From assembly GCF_003173755.1 (NCBI RefSeq), contig NZ_CP029553.1:2492501-2556500 (forward strand): 64,000 nt of DNA, given 5' to 3'. The translations under genes were made by a program, and so were the position numbers. The notes under the pieces were generated by a model, which worked only from the letters and a program-made list of their open reading frames with translations, was not told the DNA's origin and searched no databases. This document shows, in pieces, positions 25,437 to 37,371 of this stretch (its first letter is position 1; each line of letters starts with the position of its first letter). The stretch is from Methylobacterium terrae. GTDB taxonomy: Bacteria > Pseudomonadota > Alphaproteobacteria > Rhizobiales > Beijerinckiaceae.

Positions 25437-26327
25437 ATGACGTACCTCGTCGCCGGCCTGCGGCTCCTCGCCTACGCCCTCACCTTCGCGCTCCTCGTCG
25501 GCCCGCACTGGCTCGGCCTGCGGTTCGGGCGCGGCGCGCTCGCCGGCCACGCGCCGGTCTGGCTGCACCGGGCCTTCCTGCGCCTGTTCAAGGTCCGGAT
25601 CACCGTCGCCGGCACGCCGCCGGCCCCGGGCGAGGCGGCGCTGGTGCTCGCCAACCACATCTCCTGGCTCGACATCCCGGTCCTCGGGGCGCTGCGGCCG
25701 CTCTCCTTCGTGGCGAAGTCCGAGATCGCCGGCTGGCCGGTGATCGGCACGCTCGCGCGGCTGCAGCGCACCCTGTTCATCGATCGGGCGCGCAAGCGCC
25801 ACACCGCGGTGGTCAACACCGAGATGAGCCGGCGCCTGCGCGACGGCGACCTGATCGTGCTGTTCGCCGAGGGCACCACCGGCGACGGCACCCGGCTCCT
25901 GCCGTTCCGCACCTCGCTCGTCGGCGCCGCGCGGGCGGCGATCACCGAGGGCGGCCTCGACCGGGTGCGGCTCCAGCCGCTCTGCATCGCCTATACGCGC
26001 CGCCACGGCCTGCCGCTGACCCGGGCCGAGCGCCCGGAGATCGCGTGGTACGGCGACATGGAGCTCGCGCCCAGCGTCAAGCTGTTCTTCGAGCGCGGGC
26101 CGATCGACGTCCAGGTGACCTGGGGCGAGCCGATCGCCTTCGCAGCCGGCACCGACCGCAAGGTCGCGACGGCGCTCGCCGAGGCCGCGGTGCGCCGGGC
26201 GCTCCAGGAGGCGGTGACCGGCCGCCCGCCGGTGCCCGTCCTGGAGCCTGCGCAAGCGGCGCCGCCCGTCGCCGCGCCGCCCGCCAAGGCCGCGCCGCCT
26301 ATTCTCATTCCGGCCGCGACGGCTTAA
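25437..26327 (+). CDS. plsC: 1-acyl-sn-glycerol-3-phosphate acyltransferase (PlsC family)
   Basis: A 296-residue membrane-bound enzyme that adds the second acyl chain in phosphatidic acid synthesis. The N-terminal hydrophobic segment (about 3-22) precedes the acyltransferase motifs: HxxxxD in ANHISWLD (near 78-85), RLQRTLFIDR (near 113-122) and FAEGTTGDG (near 145-153). An alanine/proline-rich tail follows the domain. The ATG at 25437 is preferred over one at 25386. It lies between rimI and miaB. Confidence 0.9.
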   Translation: MTYLVAGLRLLAYALTFALLVGPHWLGLRFGRGALAGHAPVWLHRAFLRLFKVRITVAGTPPAPGEAALVLANHISWLDIPVLGALRPLSFVAKSEIAGWPVIGTLARLQRTLFIDRARKRHTAVVNTEMSRRLRDGDLIVLFAEGTTGDGTRLLPFRTSLVGAARAAITEGGLDRVRLQPLCIAYTRRHGLPLTRAERPEIAWYGDMELAPSVKLFFERGPIDVQVTWGEPIAFAAGTDRKVATALAEAAVRRALQEAVTGRPPVPVLEPAQAAPPVAAPPAKAAPPILIPAATA

Positions 26328-26403
26328 ATGACGGGGGCGGCCGCCATCGGGCCGCCGCCGCATCCGATCACCCACTCGATCAATTCCTGGCAGGGCCGGT
26401 TCG

Positions 26404-27746
26404 TTGAAGAAAGCGTTCGTCAAATCCTACGGCTGCCAGATGAACGTCTACGACGCCTCGCGGATGGTCGACCTGCTCGGCCGCGAGGGCTTCGTCGAGA
26501 CCGGCACCGTGGAGGAGGCCGACGTCGTCGTCCTCAACACCTGCCACATCCGCGAGAAGGCGGCGGAGAAGGTCTATTCCGAGCTCGGCCGCCTGCGCGT
26601 CCTGAAGGGCGAGCGGGCGGAGGCCGGGCGGGACACCACGGTGGTGGTGGCGGGCTGCGTCGCGCAGGCGGAAGGCCGCGAGATCCTCAACCGCGCGCCG
26701 GGCGTCGACGTGGTGGTGGGGCCGCAGAGCTACCACCGCCTGCCGCAACTGCTGGCGGCCTCCAAGGACGGCCGTGTCGTCGACACCGAGTTCCCGGTCG
26801 AGGACAAGTTCGACCACCTGCCGCTGCGTCGCACCCGGGGGTGTCGGCCTTCCTCACCGTGCAGGAGGGCTGCGACAAGTTCTGCGCCTTCTGCGTCGTG
26901 CCCTATACCCGCGGGGCGGAAGTCTCGCGCGCGGTCGAGAAGATCGTCGCGGAGGCCGAGCGGCTGGCCGCGGCGGGCGCCCGCGAGCTGACCCTGATTG
27001 GCCAGAACGTCAACGCCTTCCACGGCCCCGGGCCCGACGGGCGCGACTGGACGCTGGGCGAACTCCTGCACCGCGTCGCCGCGATCCCGGGCATCCTGCG
27101 GCTTCGCTACACCACCAGCCACCCGCGCGACATGGACGAGGCGCTGATCGCGGCCCATCGCGACCTGCCGGCCCTGATGCCCTACCTGCACCTGCCGGTG
27201 CAGTCGGGCTCCGACCGGATCCTCGCGGCCATGAACCGCAAGCACGACGCCGACACCTACCGCCGCCTGATCGACCGGGTGCGCCGGGCGCGGCCCGACG
27301 TCGCGCTCTCCTCCGACTTCATCGTCGGCTTCCCGGGCGAGACCGACGCCGACCACGCCGAGACGATGCGGCTGATCGCCGATATCGGCTTCGCGAGCGC
27401 GTTCTCGTTCAAGTACAGCCCGCGCCCGGGCACGCCGGCGGCCGACAGCGCCGACGCGGTGCCGGAATCGGTGAAGAGCGAGCGGCTCGCCGAGCTTCAG
27501 GCCCTGCTCGAGCGCCAGCGCCAGGACTTCAACCACGCCACCGTGGGCCGGACCGTCCCGGTGCTGATTGAGAAGGCCGGGCGCCATCCGGGCCAGGTCG
27601 CCGGCAAGTCGCCCTATCTCCAGGCGGTGCAGATCGAGGGCGACGTCTCGCTGATCGGCACCGTGGTGCCGGTGCGGATCACCCGCGCCGGCTCGAACAG
27701 CCTGTTCGGCGAGGCGGTCGAGCCCTCGATCGTGGCCGCCGCGTGA
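26404..27746 (+). pseudogene. miaB: tRNA-2-methylthio-N6-dimethylallyladenosine synthase MiaB, interrupted by a frameshift
   Basis: A radical-SAM enzyme that methylthiolates i6A37 of tRNAs. The TTG at 26404 opens [20 protein letters not shown]; the first Fe-S cluster Cys residues are in SYGCQMN, NTCHIRE and AGCVAQAEG. The frame breaks at residue about 145 in the run CCCGGGGG (26837-26841), where one G is missing. The protein resumes one frame over with [20 protein letters not shown], containing the radical-SAM CxxxCxxC, and ends normally with a TRAM domain to 27746. The 1343-base span is one short of 448 codons. Both halves look under selection and the indel is in a homopolymer, so a sequence error is the likeliest reason. 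The stop overlaps the phoH region. Confidence 0.93.
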
Positions 27747-27757
27747 GGAACGACAGA

Positions 27758-28879
27758 ATGCCGACGGGAGAGGCGGGCGGCCGCGGGCCGAAGGGGCGCG
27801 AGCCCGCGCGGGAACTCGCGCCGCGGGCGGTGGCGGGCCTGAGCGAGGCGGCCGAGATCGCACTCACCTTCGACGACAACCGCCTGGCGAGCCTGGTCTT
27901 CGGCCAGTACGACCAGAACGTGGCCCATCTCGAGCGGCGGCTCGGCGTGGTGGCGACCGCCCTCGGCAACCACGTCGTCGTCAAGGGACCGCCCGATTCG
28001 ACCGAGCGGGCGCGCCGGGTGCTGGAGCTGCTCTACGCCCGCGTCCGCGACGGGGGAGGGACGCCCCTCACCCTCGGCGACGTCGACGGGGTGATCCAGG
28101 AATCCTCGCTCCAGGGCAACCTGTTCTCGCCGGCGGAAGCGCCGGCCGACGGCGAGCGGACGTCCTTCGACCAGATCGCCACCCGGCGCCGCGGCGCCGT
28201 GCGGGCCCGCAACGCCGCGCAGGACGCCTACATCCGGGCTTTGCGCGCCCACGAGCTGGTCTTCGCGGAAGGACCGGCCGGCACCGGCAAGACCTGGCTC
28301 GCGGTCGGCTACGCCGTCTCGCTCCTCGAGCAGGGCCATGCCGAGCGGCTGATCCTGTCGCGCCCGGCGGTCGAGGCCGGCGAGCGCCTCGGCTTCCTGC
28401 CCGGCGACATGCGCGAGAAGGTCGATCCCTATCTCCGGCCGATCTACGACGCGCTCTACGACTTCATGGAGGCGCGCCACGTCGATCGGGGCCTCCAGAC
28501 CGGCATGATCGAGATCGCGCCGCTCGCCTTCATGCGCGGGCGCACGCTCACCAACGCGGTGGTGCTCCTCGACGAGGCGCAGAACACCACCTCGATGCAG
28601 ATGAAGATGTTCCTGACCCGGCTCGGCGAGAATTCGCGGATGATCGTCACCGGCGATCCGAGCCAGATCGACCTGCCGCCGGGCCAGAAGTCGGGCCTCG
28701 TCGAGGCGGTGCGGATCCTCGACGGCGTCGAGGGCGTCGGGCGGGTCACCTTCCGGGACGTCGACGTGGTGCGCCACGACCTCGTGCGCCGGATCGTCAC
28801 GGCCTACGAGACCGATGCCCGGGAGAACCCGGACCCGGTTCAGCGCCCGACCCCGCCGCGCCGGGGGCCGCTGCCGTGA
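27758..28879 (+). CDS. PhoH-like ATPase
   Basis: A 373-residue cytoplasmic ATPase. Walker A is AEGPAGTGKTWLAVGYAV (about 171-188) and Walker B VVLLDEAQNTT (about 266-276); GDPSQIDLP supplies the sensor region. A KH-like RNA-binding part precedes the ATPase domain (residues 30-110). PhoH proteins sit beside ybeY in many bacteria and are thought to work in RNA or ribosome metabolism. The ATG at 27758 has GAGGA 8 bases upstream and is preferred over an overlapping GTG at 27743. It overlaps ybeY by 4 bases. Confidence 0.93.
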   Translation: MPTGEAGGRGPKGREPARELAPRAVAGLSEAAEIALTFDDNRLASLVFGQYDQNVAHLERRLGVVATALGNHVVVKGPPDSTERARRVLELLYARVRDGGGTPLTLGDVDGVIQESSLQGNLFSPAEAPADGERTSFDQIATRRRGAVRARNAAQDAYIRALRAHELVFAEGPAGTGKTWLAVGYAVSLLEQGHAERLILSRPAVEAGERLGFLPGDMREKVDPYLRPIYDALYDFMEARHVDRGLQTGMIEIAPLAFMRGRTLTNAVVLLDEAQNTTSMQMKMFLTRLGENSRMIVTGDPSQIDLPPGQKSGLVEAVRILDGVEGVGRVTFRDVDVVRHDLVRRIVTAYETDARENPDPVQRPTPPRRGPLP

Positions 28880-29382
28880 GCGAGCAGGACGACGAGCAGG
28901 GCTACGAGAACGAGATCGACGTCGCGATCGAGGATCCGCGCTGGGAGGGCACCGCGCCGGACCTCGAGGCCTTCGTCGCTGAGGCGGTCGAGGCGGCCCT
29001 CGCCACCATGCCGCCCGGCGGACCGATCGAGATCAGCATCATGCTCACCGACGATCCCGCGGTGCAGGAGCTGAACCGTACCTGGCGGGGCAAGGACAAG
29101 CCCACCAACGTGCTGTCGTTTCCCAACGAGCAGCCGCATGGCGGGGGCCCGCGCCTCCTCGGCGACGTGGTTCTTGCGTATGACACACTCCTGCGCGAGA
29201 GTGGCGAGCAGTCCAAGCCCCTCGACCACCATCTCGCCCATCTCGTGGTTCATGGCACGCTGCACCTCCTCGGTCACGACCACGAGCTCGGCGATGCCGA
29301 GGCCGACGCCATGGAGGCGTTGGAAGTCGCGGCCCTGCGGCGCCTCGGCGTGCCGGACCCGTACGGCGACCCGGCCGAGTGA
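28876..29382 (+). CDS. ybeY: Endoribonuclease YbeY
   Basis: A 168-residue single-strand endoribonuclease used in 16S rRNA 3'-end maturation and 70S quality control. The zinc-binding motif is HGTLHLLGHDH (HxxxHxxxxxH, near 128-138). Other typical stretches are ISIMLTDDPAVQELNRTWRG (57-76) and TNVLSFP (81-87). The GTG at 28876 overlaps the phoH stop (GTGA). It leads into corC 33 bases later; the miaB-phoH-ybeY-corC-lnt block is conserved in Rhizobiales. Confidence 0.96.
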   Translation: MSEQDDEQGYENEIDVAIEDPRWEGTAPDLEAFVAEAVEAALATMPPGGPIEISIMLTDDPAVQELNRTWRGKDKPTNVLSFPNEQPHGGGPRLLGDVVLAYDTLLRESGEQSKPLDHHLAHLVVHGTLHLLGHDHELGDAEADAMEALEVAALRRLGVPDPYGDPAE

Positions 29383-29415
29383 GCCAAGGACGCCCTCACC
29401 CCAGACGCGAGAGAC

Positions 29416-30456
29416 ATGAGCAACGATCGAAGTCGCAGCGCCGCCGCGACCGCGCAGGCGATCCCGGAGGACGACAGTCCGGGGCGCGAACCCTGGTATG
29501 ATCGCCTCCTCAACATCTTCCACCTGAAAGCCCGCGACGCCCAGCGCGACGGCCTCTCGGACGCCCTCGCCGAGATGCAGAACGGCGACCACGCCGTCTC
29601 CGCGGTCGAGCAGGCGATGCTCAAGAACGTGCTGAGCCTCCACCGGGTGCGGGTCGACGACGTGATGATCCCCCGGGCCGACGTGGTGGCGGTCTCGATC
29701 GACACCGCGCTCGGCAACCTGCTCAAGGTCTTTCGCTCGGCCGGCCATTCCCGCCTGCCGGTCTACGGCGAGAGCCTCGACGACCCCCGCGGCATGGTCC
29801 ACATCCGCGACTTCGTCGACTACATGGCGAGCCGCGCCGAGGCCGGCGGCGACCGCCTGCCCGACCTCGCCGAGGTCGACCTCACCGAGACGTTGGCCTC
29901 CACCCGCATCCTGCGGCCGGTGCTGTTCGTGCCGCCCTCGATGCCGGCGATCGACCTGCTCGCGCGCATGCAGGCCAGCCGCACCCACATGGCCCTCGTC
30001 ATCGACGAGTACGGCGGCACCGACGGGCTGATCTCGATCGAGGACCTGATCGAGGTCGTGGTCGGCGACATCGAGGACGAGCACGACGTGGCGGAAGGCC
30101 ACCGCGTCCTCAAGGTCGACGGCGAGAGCGAGATCTTCGTCGCCGACGCCCGCGCCAGCCTCGACGACGTCGCCGAGGCGACCGGGGTCGATCTCGCGGC
30201 CGCGGTGGGGGAGGCGGCCGAGGAGGTCGATACCCTCGGTGGCCTGATCGTCACCATCGCCGGCCGGGTCCCGGCCCGGGGCGAGGTCATCGCCGTGCCC
30301 GGCGACTTCGAGGTCGAGGTGCTGGACGCCGATCCGCGCCGGATCAAGCGCCTGCGCATGCATCGCGGCCTCGCCCGGCTCGAGGGGCCGGAGACGCCGC
30401 TGGCCCTGCCGCCGCCGGAATCCGAGGCCGGCCTGCGGACCGATTCCGCCGCCTGA
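29416..30456 (+). CDS. CorC/HlyC-family CBS-domain protein
   Basis: A 346-residue cytoplasmic protein with two CBS domains (about 80-210: VRVDDVMIPRADVVAVSID; SMPAIDLLARMQASRTHMAL with VIDEYGGTDGLISIEDLIE) and a C-terminal CorC_HlyC transporter-associated domain (about 240-330, GLIVTIAGRVPARGEVI). E. coli YbeX/CorC proteins are linked to magnesium-cobalt efflux and to ribosome-related phenotypes; the old name haemolysin is misleading. No membrane segments are seen. It follows ybeY and precedes lnt in a conserved block. Confidence 0.92.
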   Translation: MSNDRSRSAAATAQAIPEDDSPGREPWYDRLLNIFHLKARDAQRDGLSDALAEMQNGDHAVSAVEQAMLKNVLSLHRVRVDDVMIPRADVVAVSIDTALGNLLKVFRSAGHSRLPVYGESLDDPRGMVHIRDFVDYMASRAEAGGDRLPDLAEVDLTETLASTRILRPVLFVPPSMPAIDLLARMQASRTHMALVIDEYGGTDGLISIEDLIEVVVGDIEDEHDVAEGHRVLKVDGESEIFVADARASLDDVAEATGVDLAAAVGEAAEEVDTLGGLIVTIAGRVPARGEVIAVPGDFEVEVLDADPRRIKRLRMHRGLARLEGPETPLALPPPESEAGLRTDSAA

Positions 30457-30457
30457 C

Positions 30458-30489
30458 GCGATGTCCGGAAGGCGCCTTCCGGACATCGC
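30458..30489. repeat. Perfect 32-base palindrome after corC
   Basis: GCGATGTCCGGAAGGC (30458-30473) is the exact reverse complement of 30474-30489, with no spacer. It starts 2 bases after the corC stop. There is no T-run after it. It could be a transcription attenuator or a palindromic element; related CATCGC words recur in the next 100 bases. Confidence 0.65.
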
Positions 30490-30650
30490 ATCGCAAGCCC
30501 GCGCGGTGGAGCCGGAGGCTCCGCCCGCCTGAGCGAAGCGGATATCCGCATCGCGACCGTATCCGATCGGATCGCCCGATGCGGTCAGGCGGACATCGTA
30601 CGACCTCCTTCGCGGCGCCGGGACCGGCGCCGCCCCCGCGAGCCCGCCCC

Positions 30651-32351
30651 ATGCACGATATCGACACCGACGGGGCGGCGCGCGTCGCCCCGGCAGCGCC
30701 CTTCGGCCTCGCGCCGCTCGCCCACCGCGTCGCCCTGACCGCCGGCTGGACCCGCCTCGCCCTCGCCTGGCTCGCCGGGGCCTGCGGGGCGCTGGCGATG
30801 CCGCCCTTCGGGCTCCTGCCCGCCCTCTGCGTCGCCCTGGTGCCGGCGGTCTGGCTGCTCGACGGGGCCGCCACCGCCTCCTCGCGCCTCGGCCGGCGCG
30901 CCGGCACCGCGCTCGCCGCCGGCCTGATCGGCTGGGCCTGGGGCTTCGGCTATCTCACCGCCGGCCTGTGGTGGCTCGGCGCCGCCTTTCTGGTCGAGGC
31001 CGACCAGTTCGCCTGGCTGATGCCGCTCGGCGTGCTCGGCCTGCCAGCCGTGCTCGGGCTGTTCTACGGCGCGGGCTTCGCGGCCGCCCGCCTCGTCTGG
31101 TCCCCGGGTCCGGGCCGCATCCCCGCCCTGGCCTTCGGGGTCGGCGCCGCCGAGTGGCTGCGCGGCCACCTGTTCACGGGGTTTCCCTGGAACGTCCTCG
31201 GGATGGCGCTCGGCCAGAACCTCTGGCTGATGCAGGCCGCATCCGTCGTCGGCCTCTACGGCCTGACGGTGCTGGCGGTGCTGGCCTGCGCGGCGCCCGC
31301 CACCCTGGCGGATGCGGGCGGGCCGGCGCGGCGCCTCGGGCCGTCCCTCGCGGCCCTCTTGGTCCTCGCCGGACTGGGAATCGGCGGCGCCCTGCGCGTG
31401 CCGGCCGGCCCGGTGCCGGAGGTGCCCGGGGTGCGCCTGCGCCTCGTCCAGGCCAACATCCCGCAGGATGCCCGCTTCAACCCGCGCAACCGCGAGGGCA
31501 TCCTCGAGCGCTACCTCGGCCTCAGCGACAGCGCCACCGCGCCGGACCGGCAGGGCCTGCGCGACGTCACCCACCTGATCTGGCCGGAATCCTCGTTCCC
31601 GTTCCTGATCCAGCGCGATCCCCAGGCCCTGCGGCGGATCGGCTCCGCCCTGCCGCCCGGCACCCTGCTGGTCACCGGCGCCGCCCGGGCCGACGAGCCC
31701 CTGCCGGGCGAGCGCCTGCACTTCTACAACTCCATCCTGATGATCGGCCAGGACGGCTTCACCGGGGGGCGCTACGACAAGCTCCACCTCGTGCCGTTCG
31801 GCGAGTACCTGCCGGAGCCGATCGACAGCCTCCTGCGGACGCTCGGGCTCAAGCAGTTCGTGGCGGTGCCGGGGGGCTTCACGCCGGGCGAGGCGCGGGA
31901 ACGGCCCTCGCTGTCGGTGCCGGGCCTGCCGCCGGTGGCGCCCTCGATCTGCTACGAGGCGATCTTCCCCGGCGCCGTCGCGTCGCGGCACGCGCATCCG
32001 GGCCTGCTCCTCAACGTCACCAACGACGGCTGGTTCGGCGACACGCCCGGCCCGCGCCAGCATTTCGCCCAGGCGCGCCTCCGTGCCGTTGAGGAAGGTA
32101 TTCCTCTCGTGCGGGCGGCCAACACCGGCATCAGTGCGGTCGTGGATCCTTACGGAAGGGTGACCGGGATGTTGTCGGTCGGGGTGGAGGGCGTGCTCGA
32201 TCGCAATCTGCCGAGAAACCTTAGGGAAACCACCGCTTACGTACGATTCGGTGATGTTCTTTTCATCATCATGCTTCTAGGGTGCGGGCTTACGGCCCTC
32301 GGTGCGCGCTTGCGGCGCGCACCTTCCCCGCCCCGCGGAGCGTCAGTGTGA
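30651..32351 (+). CDS. lnt: Apolipoprotein N-acyltransferase
   Basis: A 566-residue inner-membrane enzyme that adds the third acyl chain to lipoproteins. At least five or six hydrophobic segments occupy residues about 20-240. The periplasmic nitrilase domain carries the catalytic triad: Glu in WPESSFPF, Lys in YDKLHLVPFGEY and Cys in SICYEAIFPG. The ATG at 30651 (MHDIDTDGAARV) is preferred; an in-frame ATG at 30579 would add 24 residues. The stop codon overlaps the GTG that probably begins the next regulator gene. Confidence 0.95.
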   Translation: MHDIDTDGAARVAPAAPFGLAPLAHRVALTAGWTRLALAWLAGACGALAMPPFGLLPALCVALVPAVWLLDGAATASSRLGRRAGTALAAGLIGWAWGFGYLTAGLWWLGAAFLVEADQFAWLMPLGVLGLPAVLGLFYGAGFAAARLVWSPGPGRIPALAFGVGAAEWLRGHLFTGFPWNVLGMALGQNLWLMQAASVVGLYGLTVLAVLACAAPATLADAGGPARRLGPSLAALLVLAGLGIGGALRVPAGPVPEVPGVRLRLVQANIPQDARFNPRNREGILERYLGLSDSATAPDRQGLRDVTHLIWPESSFPFLIQRDPQALRRIGSALPPGTLLVTGAARADEPLPGERLHFYNSILMIGQDGFTGGRYDKLHLVPFGEYLPEPIDSLLRTLGLKQFVAVPGGFTPGEARERPSLSVPGLPPVAPSICYEAIFPGAVASRHAHPGLLLNVTNDGWFGDTPGPRQHFAQARLRAVEEGIPLVRAANTGISAVVDPYGRVTGMLSVGVEGVLDRNLPRNLRETTAYVRFGDVLFIIMLLGCGLTALGARLRRAPSPPRGASV

Positions 32352-32760
32352 AGAAGGCACCCGATCCGGTCGTCATGTCGGGCATCGCGTGCGCGTCCGG
32401 CGGCTTCTCGTCGGAGTCAGCCAGGAGAAGCTGGGCGACGCCCTCGGCGTGACCTTCCAGCAGATCCAGAAATACGAGAAGGGCACCAACCGGATCAGCG
32501 CCAGCCGTCTTCGCCAGATCGCCGACATGCTGAACGTCCCGGTGAGCTTCTTCTACGAGGGAGCGCCGCGCCAGGACGGCGGACGGGACGAGGATCCGGC
32601 GGCCGAGCCGACCTCCGACGCCCACGACGTGTTCTGGACCAGCCAGGACCTGCAGCTGGTGCGTGCCTTCCAGCGCATCGGCGACGGCCAGGTGCGCCGG
32701 CGCATCGTCAGCCTGGTCGAGGCGATCGGCACCGATCCCGCGGTGCCCGAAGGCAAGTAG
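32348..32760 (+). pseudogene. XRE-family transcriptional regulator, apparently frameshifted near its N-terminus
   Basis: The regulator body is clear: a helix-turn-helix SQEKLGDALGVTFQQIQKYE, then GTNRISASRLRQIADML, a spacer, and a C-terminal helix ending VEAIGTDPAVPEGK; rhizobial relatives follow lnt and precede metK. Family N-termini read like KK.PxPxDxHVGxRVR. Here a GTG at 32348, overlapping the lnt stop, opens VKKAPDPV, but HVGHRVRVRR follows in a different frame, so one (or four) bases seem to be lost near 32369-32374. Without repair, translation would have to begin at a poor start such as GTG 32302 or the GTG near 32386. metK does not follow, unlike the usual order. Confidence 0.75.
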
Positions 32761-32831
32761 CCCGCGGCGGCCGATGGCCCCGGGATGCGGGGTTGCGCAG
32801 GTTTCGCTGCTCACTCATCCGCCCAGGCGCT

Positions 32832-34121
32832 ATGACGCCTCCCGAACGCGCGAGAACGCGCGGTGGAGTCGCGCCCGGGCGCGACGGGGAGGACGAGCGG
32901 GTGCGGACCATCGAACGGGAGCCGGGCGCCGAGGCCGTGCGGCCGGGCAGCGCGCCGGCCGGTCTTCCACCGGTCCTGATCGGCCTCGGGCTGATGCTGG
33001 TCGCCTTCAATCTCCGGCCCGCCCTGTCGAGCGTCGGCCCGCTCCTGCCCGGCATCCGGGCGGAGACCGGGCTCTCCGGGGCGCTGGCGGGCGCCCTCGT
33101 CACCCTGCCGGTCCTCTGCCTCGGTGTGTTCGGCCGCCTCGCGCCGCTGCTGGTGCGGCGCATCGGGCCGGATGCCGGGGTGCTGGCGGGCCTCCTGGTG
33201 CTCGCCCTCGGGCTCGCCCTGCGCGGCCTCGGCGGCCTGCCCCTGCTGTTCCTCGGCTCGGTGGTCGCCGCCGCGGCGATCGGGATCGTCGGGGTGATCC
33301 TGCCCGGCATCGTCAAGCGCGACTTCCCCGACCGGGCCGGGCTGATGACCGGCCTCTATACGGCGCTCCTGTGCCTCGGCGCCGCGGCGGGGGCCGGTTT
33401 CACCGTGCCGGTCCGCCAGGCGCTCGGCCTCGGCTGGGAGGGCGCCCTGATGCTGTGGGCGGCGCCCGCCCTCGTCGCGGCCGCCGCCTGGCTGCCCTTC
33501 GTCCGCAGCCGGCCGCTGCCCTCCGGGCCCGGCGCCCGGCCGAGCGGGGCCCTGTGGCGCGACCCCCTGGCCTGGCAGGTCACCGCCTTCATGGGCCTGC
33601 AATCCTCGCTCGCCTACATCGTGTTCGGCTGGCTTCCCGCCGCCCTCGTCGATCGCGGCTTCGACATCGTGACCGCCGGCCTCGTCGCCTCGGTCTCGGC
33701 GCTGGCGCAGGGCGTGCTGGCGCTGGTGGTGCCGACGCTCGCGGCGCGCCGCCCGGACCAGCGGCCCTGGGTGGTGCTGGTCGTCAGCCTGCCGCTCGTC
33801 GGCTTCGCCGGGCTGCTGGTCGGACCGCTGGCGCTCGCCTGGGGCTTCGCGCTGCTGCTGGGCTTGGGGCTGGGCGGCTGCTTCGGCCTCGCCCTGACGC
33901 TGATCGTCCTGCGGGCCGGCGACCCCCGCGCCGCCGCCGAGCTCTCCGCCATGGCGCAGGGCGTCGGCTATTGCGGGGCGGCGCTCGGGCCGTTCCTGGT
34001 CGGCATCGTCCACGAGGCGAGCGGCGGCTGGGGCCTGCCGGCGGCGCTCTACGTCGCCCTGTGCCTGGCGGCGGGGAGCTTCGGCCTGCTGGCGGCACGG
34101 AATCGGACCGTCAGGATCTGA
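32832..34121 (+). CDS. MFS transporter of the CynX/NimT family
   Basis: A 429-residue membrane protein with about 12 hydrophobic segments. The opening FNLRPALSSVGPLLPGIRAETGL (about 58-80, quoted in part) is the signature of the CynX/NimT/YycB group, whose members move cyanate, nitroimidazoles or other small anions; the substrate here is unknown. A 40-residue hydrophilic N-terminus precedes the first helix. The ATG at 32832 is chosen. It is in the same direction as the XRE gene but is not part of the usual lnt neighbourhood. Confidence 0.88.
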   Translation: MTPPERARTRGGVAPGRDGEDERVRTIEREPGAEAVRPGSAPAGLPPVLIGLGLMLVAFNLRPALSSVGPLLPGIRAETGLSGALAGALVTLPVLCLGVFGRLAPLLVRRIGPDAGVLAGLLVLALGLALRGLGGLPLLFLGSVVAAAAIGIVGVILPGIVKRDFPDRAGLMTGLYTALLCLGAAAGAGFTVPVRQALGLGWEGALMLWAAPALVAAAAWLPFVRSRPLPSGPGARPSGALWRDPLAWQVTAFMGLQSSLAYIVFGWLPAALVDRGFDIVTAGLVASVSALAQGVLALVVPTLAARRPDQRPWVVLVVSLPLVGFAGLLVGPLALAWGFALLLGLGLGGCFGLALTLIVLRAGDPRAAAELSAMAQGVGYCGAALGPFLVGIVHEASGGWGLPAALYVALCLAAGSFGLLAARNRTVRI

Positions 34122-34168
34122 GCCGGCCGGAGACGAACCGCTCGCGACATCCACGACACATTATACCG

Positions 34169-34202
34169 CAGCGCCTTGGAACGGATCCGTGCCAAGGCGC
34201 TG
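34169..34202. repeat. 11-bp inverted repeat with 12-base loop
   Basis: CAGCGCCTTGG pairs exactly with CCAAGGCGCTG. It lies 48 bases past the CynX-type transporter gene and could act as a terminator hairpin, though no T-run follows. Confidence 0.5.
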
Positions 34203-34239
34203 GCCAGGCCCGAACGGGCATCGGCGCTCATGCGCCGGA

Positions 34240-34270
34240 CGCCTCGGCATCGCGGGTCGATGCCGAGGCG
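34240..34270. repeat. 11-bp inverted repeat with 9-base loop
   Basis: CGCCTCGGCAT pairs exactly with ATGCCGAGGCG. It stands between the convergent transporter and gyrA genes; a stem-loop with a possible terminator role in either direction, but without a T-run. Confidence 0.5.
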
Positions 34271-34282
34271 CGGGGGTATTGG

Positions 34283-34322
34283 GTCATTCCGGGGCTCGCT
34301 GCGGGCGGGAACCCGGAACGAC
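34283..34322. repeat. Palindromic intergenic repeat, diverged copy
   Basis: Begins GTCATTCCGGGG and ends CCCGGAACGAC; the arms match the pattern of the copies at 3849-3885 and 41717-41740, while the middle differs. It is in the convergent gap between the transporter and gyrA. Confidence 0.5.
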
Positions 34323-34379
34323 GTCCGGAGGGCGGCAGGACCGTCGAGAGATCACCCCGGTCGAGGGCAGGGCAGCCGC

Positions 34380-37130
<2,751 letters not shown>

Positions 37131-37371
37131 GGTCTGTCTCTCGTCGCGGCCCGCGCGGGCTCACACACTCGTGGGCCGGCTTAGCCGATTTCGCCGCAGG
37201 ACACCAGCATCAAGGGCGGAAGGCGAAGCAAATCAGCATCTTAGATGGGTGTTCCGGGGATGTTCCACAAGCCCGGCGGGACCCTGTGGACGAGTGTCCC
37301 GCGAAGTCGTTAGAGATTGGCAAAGGATGCGGGCCTCGCGACCGAGCGACCGCTCCGGGAGGCCGCCCGCG

